NCBI GenBank assembly: GCA_020881915.1
Contig: JAJFPB010000012.1
Location: forward strand, 868,001 to 932,000
DNA: 64,000 bases
Direction of reading: 5' to 3'
DNA from: Paramyrothecium sp. XJ0827
Taxonomy: Eukaryota > Ascomycota > Sordariomycetes > Hypocreales > Stachybotryaceae
Below are positions 56,226-64,000 of the stretch, in pieces. The notes beneath the pieces were generated by a model, which ran no database searches, was not told the DNA's origin, and worked only from the letters and a program-made list of their open reading frames with translations. Both the position numbers and the translations under genes were made by a program. Numbering within the stretch: the stretch's first letter is position 1; the number at the start of each line of letters is the position of its first letter.

Positions 56226-58935
56226 TGCACGTATTGAAGTGTAAGTGTGATCGCAGAGCTACTTCAAGACAGTAACCAAAATATTCTCAAAAGACATAAA
56301 TGTTACTGCCTGAGATCAAAGGCAAAGGTAATCATAAAAGAATCTTTCAGAAATGTAAAATCTTCAGGATTAGGAATTGCAGGTTGAACGGGCAGTGAGG
56401 GTCCAGCGGAGGGGACTTAGCTGATCAAGTATTCAAGCTCTGGTCTAATCTTTCCCGGAATCGGACTGGAGGATTCTCCACATCGCTTGAACTGATTTGA
56501 CCAGAGAGACTAGGCCATACGAGACAATCGTCAAGTTTAACGTGCGCTCTGTAGTGCAATAGGAAGTTCAACCATTTCCTTAATTCTTGCACCAATAACC
56601 AAATTGACGTTAATATCACCATCGGCGTCGTCAAGTTGCACAAGAATACCCCCATGGTTTGTCTAAATAGCTGTAAGAAGGCCAACAACAAGGACCCCAA
56701 TCCAGCAATGCATTCCAAGTTCTAGCAGTCGCTGGGCCATTGGCAAGTGATCGGAGCGAGATACGACTCCAAAGCTTCATTTCTCTCTTGTTTCCATTGT
56801 TCTGCCGTCTCAATATGCTTGATAATGTTGTTGTCGCTAGTCAGGGTTGCGTTCGCAAGTGGAATGTCGTGAGTTGTTTTCTAGTGAGTAAGGAATGCAC
56901 GTACGTTGGCGCCACGGTTGACAAGATGTTGGAAGTATATCGATCATTTCTTTCTGCAAAGCGATGGAGAGAAACGATTTCAAAATACTTAGTTGTTGGT
57001 GGTAACAAAACTGAATCAAGTACAGCGCAGTACCAGTAGTCCGCATCTCCCGCTGTCGATCCTCTCATGGATCATTATTGACATGGGGAGATACAGTAGG
57101 ATAGCTGAGGAAATAGAAACCGTGGTATCATCGTCAACAACTTCCAACCAACAGTTTTCTAACATGATTCTAGAGAAGCAAAAAGATCGTCATGAGGACC
57201 CTTCTGTCTTAATGAGCTATCGAAAGATGTGCTGACACTAAACGTTCGCGTAGTCTACGAACTTCGGCTCTACATCATAGCCGTACGCTATCAAGAGCGA
57301 TTCAGTAGGAGGAAAACCTCCAATCTTTTCATGCAGTGAAAGAAGGGGTTGTCTTACTCGAGAATGCTTATCATTGGTCGAGGTGCTAGAGTAAAGCGAT
57401 GAGCGCTCTATGGGGTGGATAAGTGTTAAGTTAATATCTGAAGAGCTGTAACGACGAGGGAGAAGCGGCTCCTTATAGCTATCAGCGGTTTCAAGGGGCT
57501 AGAAAAGCTACTATATCATGTGCTCCGATAGACTAAGCTTATTCGTGGCTTAGAACTTTCAAGTAAGACCTCTAAGGGCCTTGGAAACGTTGATTGTCCC
57601 GCTCGTTCCAGATGGAATTACTTATGTTTGTGGCCTGAAATGCATGCGCAATTCTATGACTGGGAAATAAAGGCATAGTTATCAATGCTCTAATTCCTGT
57701 ATTTATCCTGGCCTTACACCGGGAATAAGGAAAGAGGAATGCTGATGTTTTCTTTATTGAAGTGAGAGATGAGGCAGCCATATCGGCCCTCGAATTGGAA
57801 TCCGATAATAAAATGCCTTTGTGGCGGATTCCATTGGCGTGATGCAAGTGAGCATCTTGATGCTTTCATTTGGACGTAGCATTGACCTATCTAGGTGATC
57901 CTGTAAACTGTTTCGTTTTACGCCGATGTTACTGAACGAGGTAGAGAAAGCCTAGCTATGCACGCTACGCAAAGAACTACCACCTTCGATTATTTCCTCC
58001 GACCATTGTTTGGGGTTTGGACCTTACCAGCAAGAGATAAAGAAATATTCTGATCTGAGCGATCTGGAAATTGTTTGTTCAATCCAATCGCTTCGGCCTA
58101 TCGAAACGAAACCTAGAGCTTCTGGATCTGGCATCCAGTTAAACGTCAAATAATGATTGCGGAGCGCCTTGATTAAGATGATGCACTGCGTTTCTTTGGG
58201 CAATGCCTCAGGTTGGACATCCACCTGCACTTTATTCAACCCGTTTTTGTGAGTCATCTTCGGGTAAAACCGCTGCGTTGACCAAGGCAGATACGAGGAT
58301 ACGATCTACGTTATTTGAGGGCAATCTGGTTGCGCTTGGTAAGGCACTAAATAAGCGAGTTTACCTCGTTTTTCTCTGCCAAGGCTTCGGGCTCTCGGAT
58401 GCTAAATACTGTCCGCTGCGAAAAAATTATTCAATTTTTGCTCTATCGAAGACCTTGAAGATGGCGGATGGTCAGTAGATTGCTGTGTTCCAATGTCTTC
58501 ACAATTCTGTGCTACGTAGCATGAGCCTTTTTGTTATTTTTTTTTATAAATTTTTTTAAATTCTTTTAGGCCAGTATTGGACATGGGAAAACCAATCTCA
58601 ATATCAGGACCGGAAATAGCTCATCACCACCTTTCCCGTGACGCGCCAATATTAAGATCATTTACTAGTCATGCAACTAGCCTTCTTGTTTTGAGTTAAC
58701 ATCCCTGCAACTCCGCCTGTCATCGCATGACATGGCGACGGATTCCGCGAGTGAGGCGTGTCATTCTGCAGAAGTACTGATGCACAATAGCTAGGTTCAC
58801 CCACCCCCCTTTCGCGTAGTTTGTCTTAGTTATCATATAAAGCGGACGCTATCTGCCCTTTCAGAAACATCCTCTGCTTGGGGAATGATAACAACAGCCA
58901 CACAAATACTTCAAATAAGGCCAAGCTACTTGAGA
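56226..58935. other. Gene-poor region with ankyrin traces
   Basis: No intact gene was recognised in 2.7 kb. Traces of ankyrin coding occur at 56720-57300 (listed separately). A 77-codon reverse frame at 58024-58257 contains LRNHYLTFNWMPDPEALGF, which looks protein-like but was not identified. AT-rich short runs occur near 58530-58570. Confidence 0.4.
56707..57300 (-). pseudogene. Possible ankyrin-repeat gene remnant
   Basis: The reverse strand contains ankyrin-like fragments in separate frames: HLVNRGANVRAFL at about 56885-56925, SLLIAYGYDVEP near 57300 and a helical end (IETAEQWKQERNEALESYL) near 56760-56820. No continuous frame joins them and no start was found. It is probably the decayed 3-prime end of an ankyrin-repeat gene of the kind common in fungi. 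Confidence 0.3.
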
Positions 58936-60011
58936 TGTCATCCATTCGGAATGTGGCTATCCTCGGGGTACGTATTACTTGCGTCTGGGCCAGCATGGCT
59001 ATAGGCTTCCATATCTCGTCCTGTAAATCATGACACTGAGCCTGAGTCTGATAGGCCTCCGGGAATCTTGGCAGATTGATATTTGAACACCTCGTTTCTG
59101 CAGGCTTCAACATAGTTATCGTCACCCGCCCAAACAGCAAAGTTTCCAGTGTCTCTGACTACATTTCTTCCGTTCCACCTTCGAATGTCACTATACAAGT
59201 CCGAGCCTCTTCGTACAGCGACGTCGATAGCTTGACCCAGGCCTTCACCGGCCAGGATGCAGTGATTGAGGCTTTCAATCCTGATGCCGCACAACATCAG
59301 CGCACCATTGTTCGAGCAGCCCTTGCTGCCCGCGTCCGTCACATCATAACACCTGAATTTGGACTTGATACTTTCAATGAAAATTCAGGCTAGACACTGG
59401 TCAGCGGATTCAAGATTCGCGCTCAGCAAGAGCTGGAGGAAGAGATTGCCGCATACGCGGAGAGTACTGGAGAGCTGCCAAAACTAGGATGGACTGCCAT
59501 CATCGTTGGGGGTTGGTATGACTGGGGCATTCAGAAGGGGATGTTTTGGATTCAAAAGGATACCCGAACAATCATACAGATTGGATCGGGTAACCAGAAA
59601 TACTCGATCAGCCGTGTGGCGCTCAACGGCGAGGCCATTGTGGAAGTCCTTCACAACCCCGAGAGATACAAAAACCGACCAGCATACTTCGCGAGCGCAA
59701 CGGTAAGCACTAACGAGTTGAAGGATATGATACACGAAATGGCACTGGCCAGGAACCAGGAGCCATGGACCATTGTCCACACACCTATCGACGGAATGCT
59801 GGAGATTGGAAAAAAAATGTGGGTTAGGGATACGGCAGCTGGAGTCCAAGATCGTTTGAGCTCTGAAGCTTATCGAATCTTGGGTACTGCATCGGTATTC
59901 GACGAGTACAATCGATATGGCGCGAATTTTGGTCCCATTGTGGAGCCCTGGGGAAGTGAGGATCTAGAGAAGTTCAGGCAGAACTTGGAGGTTATTCTTT
60001 TTCAGAGCTGA
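58936..60011 (+). pseudogene. NmrA/isoflavone-reductase-like oxidoreductase with an in-frame TAG
   Basis: Exon 1 (MSSIRNVAILG) splices at GTACGT to an exon starting GCCTCCGGG, giving the NAD(P) motif ILGASGNLGRLIFEHL. TRPNSKVSSVSDY and ITPEFGLDTFNENSG follow. A TAG at 59391-59393 then interrupts, and the same frame continues for 206 codons with TLVSGFKIRAQQELEEEI, WTAIIVGGWYDWG and a normal C-terminus. No plausible intron removes the stop. A single C-to-T change in a CAG codon would explain it. Downstream sequence shows no other damage, so inactivation would be recent, or the stop could be a sequencing or strain-specific variant, or be read through. Family members are NADPH-dependent reductases of small molecules. 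Confidence 0.75.
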
Positions 60012-60656
60012 TGCATTGTACGATCCGAGCTTGATTGCCCACCATTGCGTCAGCTCAGGTCTTGAGGCGTATGTGTCGTTCAAAGGCACAGGGCTTCAGC
60101 CTATACCAATAGCCAACTCGACTGATCGTCTATAGAAATTCTCACCTCTTTCTGGCAGACATGTTATGGTTTATGGAGTGACCAAGCTGGCTTGTAACAA
60201 CAATTTCCTGCCTGCGTTCAAATGATCCTTAAGATGATGCCAGGCAAGACGGATCTCTGCTAAAAAACTTATTTCTTGGGAGTTCAGGTCAAGATCAGGC
60301 CTCGTAGGAATGAGACATTACATTATGAATACATTCAACCTCTGGAGCACCACTCCTAACCAGCCTAGACAGGGAATCGAGACCATGGTACGTGGTCATA
60401 GGATTGTGACACCCAGCTTGCGGATAGTTGGTCCAGTCAATATTTGGTAATGAGAACTTGGCAATACCGAAACATTCATTCTGACCCACCTCGGAGGAAC
60501 CTTGCCGAGGACAACCGAGCCCTGGTAAAGAGAGCCAGCGCTTTGTTACGGAACTTCCTACGCGTCTCAACACAGCTTCTGGTCCATTTCATGCCACCAA
60601 GCGTGTCAATCTATTGTAGAGGTGATGTTGTGAATTATCGGCACCCTTCGGCTAAT
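60012..60656. other. Convergent 3-prime region
   Basis: This lies between the NmrA-like gene and the reverse-strand ketopantoate-reductase-like gene. Nothing recognised. Confidence 0.4.
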
Positions 60657-61715
60657 TTACAGTCCCTCTTGTTGCTCAAAGACTTGTCGCACAAGGATAC
60701 CAATGATAGGTGTCGGGACACCGACTTCCCTGCCTCTCCGACACCAATACCCGTTGATATACTCAATCTCTGTTTTCTGTCCTCGTCGGAGGTCCACCAC
60801 CATCGAACACATTGTCTCTGCTGCTTTTTGAATAATTACATTTACAGCCATCTCAAGCCTTTCCACCGAAAATCGGCTCAGAATTCCAGAAGCCCCATGC
60901 AGCTCTGGAAGTGCGTAAACCACGTTGAAGATTTCTTTGAGCAGCTCGTGGCGAATCTCAGGGATCGTACATAGATACTTGTTCTGAGCATTTTTAAGCG
61001 CACAAAGAGGATTGCAGAACGCATTGCATGCTAGCTTTTCAAGTTGGATTTGAAAGATATCCAAAAACGAATAAGAGGTGGCATTGAATCTAGGGACAAG
61101 AGGAAGAGTTTCAAGAAGATTTGAAGATCCTGCCCTCGCAGGGTCGGATTTTGCCCTAGGAACAGGACTCAAAGATGTTGCGGAAAATCCGGTGTGCGTA
61201 ATGTCGAATGGCGCGTTCATCGTGATGCCATGCGATACGACCCCAATGACATAATTTGGTCCCGTTGCTTCGTCAGTGAAGATTTGTTCGTTGGCGGCTT
61301 CAACCATTCCAGATCCGTTTTGCAGAAATAGAACCCGAGATGTCGCATCTAGTCGGTACTTAAGAGCCTTGAGTGCTGTTGCAGTCTGTGGCCCCTTAAC
61401 AGAGACTGTAAGATGATCGATGATATCTTCACATACTGACACATCCCTTTCTGTCGTTGACATATTATGGTGCCATCTCTCCAGAACTTCGAGGTTGGAG
61501 TTATCATGGTGATCCACGAACTCTCCTTCCCTTGTCTCCAGCCTCACTTTGCTACCTCCCTTGATAAATTCGTCCACAAGAGATGGCTGATGTAGAAGCA
61601 GGGTGATGGACGGCCTCAAAGTGGCTGGTATCTCGGCGAGGGAGTGGGAGGCAAAGGTGCTAATGCTGCCCAGCCCCAACATGTGCACCCGAGGTCGGGT
61701 CGTCTTTGCAAACAT
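60657..61715 (-). CDS. 2-dehydropantoate 2-reductase (ApbA/PanE)-like protein
   Basis: A single 352-residue exon. The N-terminal Rossmann strand reads VHMLGLGSISTFASHSL, a variant of GxGxxG. VSVKGPQTATALKAL and LFLQNGSGMVEAAN correspond to the KxxQT/NG elements of ketopantoate reductases, and VIGVVSHGITMNAP follows. The C-terminal helical domain has KLACNAFCNPLCALKNAQN with the conserved Lys and Asn region, and ERLEMAVNVI. Such fungal paralogues reduce 2-oxo acids such as ketopantoate with NADPH; some have other roles. The glycine motif is atypical, so cofactor binding should not be taken for granted. Confidence 0.8.
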   Translation of the reverse strand: MFAKTTRPRVHMLGLGSISTFASHSLAEIPATLRPSITLLLHQPSLVDEFIKGGSKVRLETREGEFVDHHDNSNLEVLERWHHNMSTTERDVSVCEDIIDHLTVSVKGPQTATALKALKYRLDATSRVLFLQNGSGMVEAANEQIFTDEATGPNYVIGVVSHGITMNAPFDITHTGFSATSLSPVPRAKSDPARAGSSNLLETLPLVPRFNATSYSFLDIFQIQLEKLACNAFCNPLCALKNAQNKYLCTIPEIRHELLKEIFNVVYALPELHGASGILSRFSVERLEMAVNVIIQKAAETMCSMVVDLRRGQKTEIEYINGYWCRRGREVGVPTPIIGILVRQVFEQQEGL

Positions 61716-63708
61716 TCTCGATATTAAAGGCGGTGGATGCGATTTGGTTCCTCGAAAGCTGGAGCGAATGTATAAGGCGTGTATAAGACAAATTTTGGGC
61801 GCATCCCTCTTTGTAGAGCTTCGATATTAGAGGGATGTAACGGTATTTAGGCCTTCTCTATCACATACTTGGGCACTCAAGTTCTGCGAACTTCTTCTAC
61901 AAATACGCCCTAGGGCGTAGGACGTAAAAGCAACATTCTCCGGCCCAAACCGGAGGTGCACAGGGCGGCGCCCCGTTTGCTGATACGGGTCCAGGAAGTG
62001 GCTTGGGCCAGAAATTTGAGTTGGTGATACAAGACATCTCTCGTTCGGATTGGCAGAACATGTCGATTGCATTGCCTGTCGAGTTAACATCCTCACAATG
62101 GGAGCATTACCAACCGGAGCCCTCTAGATGGGCTTCCTTTGGCTTGCCAGATGATAAAAATCTTACAAAGTTCTCTTGTATAATTGGACAGTATCCAAAC
62201 TGACATTGCTTCTTGTTTCAGCGTATATACCACCCCAAATAAGATAACGACTATTTCCTTTTCCGCTTCTAGAGCTGAGCAGATACCACTTTTACCTGAG
62301 CTTTGTTGTATCACGACAAGGTGTCGATGATGTTATCGTCCCAAGCGTTCAACCTCAAGACCATCGCTTCAATCACCGGGCTCCTCGGCGCCCTCTTTCT
62401 AATTATCCTCCCGGCCGTTACATCTGTGGCACCTACTCTCGGATCTGACTCATACAACTTGGACTACTCTATACGCCAAGTCATTGGTGCTCTCTGCTTT
62501 GCGTTTAGCAGCACGGTTATCAATATTTCCTGCAAGGACTCTAACTAGTAGCAGGATCGATATTGTTTTTAGATCAATGCTCTCATTACACAAGGTATTT
62601 GTATGTCATCCTTGCTTGATACCTGGAAAAGCGTTCTTGCTGGTGAACGGATCCTTCCCAGCTAGACGGGATCTCTCTCAACCTCGAGAATAAATAAGAG
62701 AACAGGAAATTTTGAAATACTTTGAAAGCAATAGGTAACTATCTTTTTAAGTAAAGAATTCCATCCCTTTTAGATCTTTATCCCATTGAGTGTGGAAAGG
62801 CGCCCTCCATGTATTAGACCCACATGCCCCTCAATTTAGGTCGGTACATGAAGCAACTTTCAACCCTTCCCCACCAAAATTACATACGTAATGGATATCA
62901 ACGGTACCGCAACAGAAGACACAATAGTAGTCGGGGGCGTCAGTGAGGTTGATAACGAGCTTTTCATACGGCTTGACCTCTATCAACAAGAGCGGGAAGA
63001 CGACATCACAGGGAGACCGAATTTCAAGCCTGTCACGAAGCCGGCAGACCCTCGGCCAGGTCAGTGGGAATAAGGGCAAGGCTGTATCTACAAAAAAGGC
63101 TGTGACGTGTGTGATGTAGCTAGTATATGTACCCGGCAGGAATGCCGGGACTTCTACAGAGGTATCATAGTCTGCTTTGCTAAGAAATCGAAGTCACGAT
63201 TTTTTCCTGTATTTTTATTGGCCAAAAAGCCTGTCCGTGACCTCGAGAGCGCCTTTCCACACTCAAAGGGATAATAAGCAAGGTACCTCTAACTTAATGC
63301 CTAAAGACGACTCCCTGTCCTCGCCCCACCTCAATGGAGAAGCGCTGGAGGCGACATCGGAGCGAGGCTTACAGTGGGTGCTTAGCAGGGCAAACTTCGT
63401 ACGTCATTTGGCAAAAGTTTAGCTGAAAAAGCGGCCTGTAATTGGCTCAACTGGCGATCTAAGGGTTTCCACCCTCGCTGGACTGCCCCGCGCACCGAAT
63501 CATGACTCTAGGTTGACTCATGAGGGGATCAGCTGTGTCCGGCCTGCTGGAGACAATCGATAATGTGTCGACAACCTCCAACCTCTCCCACCTCCACAAA
63601 TTTTACACGACCGCCTGTCCTGCACGCGACCATCGATTGCGAACCCTGCCTCACTACCTCGGAAAGAAGTTGATTCCGAGCGAGCGTACATTTACTCAAT
63701 TTTGCACC
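61716..63708. other. Two-kilobase region with only tentative small frames
   Basis: Apart from the possible membrane peptide at 62327-62548, no gene was recognised. A 60-codon frame at 62891-63073 has no support. The last few hundred bp presumably are the homocitrate synthase promoter and leader. Confidence 0.4.
62327..62548 (+). CDS. Possible small membrane protein
   Basis: A 73-codon frame from tandem ATG codons. It has two hydrophobic segments (TIASITGLLGALFLIILPAV and IRQVIGALCFAFSSTVINI) separated by a polar loop. The pattern is regular enough to suggest a small two-helix membrane protein, but no family was recognised and no intron supports it. Confidence 0.35.
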   Translation: MMLSSQAFNLKTIASITGLLGALFLIILPAVTSVAPTLGSDSYNLDYSIRQVIGALCFAFSSTVINISCKDSN

Positions 63709-64000
63709 ATGTGCGGTACCGAGAACAAAGAGGACGGATCGGCTGCGGTCGCCCCGCACCCGGCTCAGGATCACAATCCCGCGACGTCTGTCTACAGCCA
63801 GGTCCAGGACTACCTAAGCAACACCGGCAGATACAAGTAAGTCCGCTCTTCAATCGCGGTGGCTTTTGATCTGACGAATAGTAGGATCATTGAGTCTACC
63901 CTTCGTGAGGGAGAACAGTTCAGCAATGCCTTCTTTACGAGAGAACACAAGGTCAAAATCGCAACCATGCTCAGGTGCGTAACTCATCCTCCTCGACCCC
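63709..64000 (+). CDS. lys20: Homocitrate synthase, 5-prime end (truncated by the window)
   Basis: Exon 1 (63709-63836) encodes [14 protein letters not shown]... ending SNTGRYK; exon 2 (63885-63974) encodes [17 protein letters not shown] and stops at a GTGCGT donor. RxGEQ is the signature of the homocitrate/isopropylmalate synthase family, with Arg and Glu in the active site, and the fungal homocitrate enzymes keep this [14 protein letters not shown] context. It condenses 2-oxoglutarate and acetyl-CoA in the first step of lysine synthesis by the alpha-aminoadipate route. Most of the gene lies beyond the right edge. Confidence 0.88.

Noticed and set aside
1..64000. CRISPR arrays, bacterial operons, riboswitches, viral or rRNA genes
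   Set aside because: None seen; the gene structure is eukaryotic throughout.

Overview
This window is nuclear DNA of a filamentous ascomycete. Genes carry short (about 45-80 bp) GT-AG introns, transcription factors are of the Zn2Cys6 type, one tRNA has a short intron after the anticodon, and there is a pogo/Fot-type transposon, X325 and AA9 copper proteins, a GPI-anchored Crh glycosidase and an alpha-aminoadipate-pathway homocitrate synthase. The protein families suggest a sordariomycete, most likely Hypocreales; the large Pr1C/Vpr-like subtilisin and the adhesin-like cysteine-rich wall protein would fit an insect-associated or saprotrophic member. That placement is inference. All gene models below were built by reading splice sites directly, and nearly all close in frame.

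Layout. 0.7-3.0 kb: X325 (BIM1-like) copper protein and a small membrane protein. 3.4-6.1 kb: two reverse-strand short-chain dehydrogenases. 7.0-9.9 kb: Dal5/TNA1-type MFS permease and a GNAT acetyltransferase. 11.8-13.0 kb: AA9 lytic polysaccharide monooxygenase with an acidic tail. 13.5 kb: tRNA-Thr. 13.7-26.6 kb: an apparent secondary-metabolite cluster of NRPS-like carboxylate reductase (A-T-R), caffeoyl-CoA-type O-methyltransferase, phenol-hydroxylase-like FAD monooxygenase, two SDRs and a Zn2Cys6 regulator. 26.8-28.7 kb: a structurally complete pogo/Fot transposon bordering the cluster. 29.1-34.2 kb: GPI-anchored repeat wall protein and a secreted tandem-repeat protein. 36-37 kb: translation elongation factor eEF1B-alpha. 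37.9-43 kb: relics, including a broken PrtT-like transcription factor. 43.4-46.9 kb: intact 13-exon subtilisin. 48.4 kb: tRNA-Lys. 49.6-53.5 kb: intact Zn2Cys6 factor and a Crh/GH16 transglycosidase. 54.3-61.7 kb: frameshifted C2H2 gene, ankyrin traces, an NmrA-like reductase with one stop codon, and a ketopantoate-reductase-like gene. The right edge holds the start of homocitrate synthase.

The most coherent unit is the 13.7-26.6 kb cluster. Its enzymes would suit hydroxylation and O-methylation of an aromatic acid and NADPH-dependent release as aldehyde or alcohol. The regulator promoter contains a perfect palindrome with two GATA sites and a phased array of CCG triplets, so nitrogen control and self-regulation are testable ideas. 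The right half is notable for gene decay: at least four recognisable genes are damaged beside intact neighbours.
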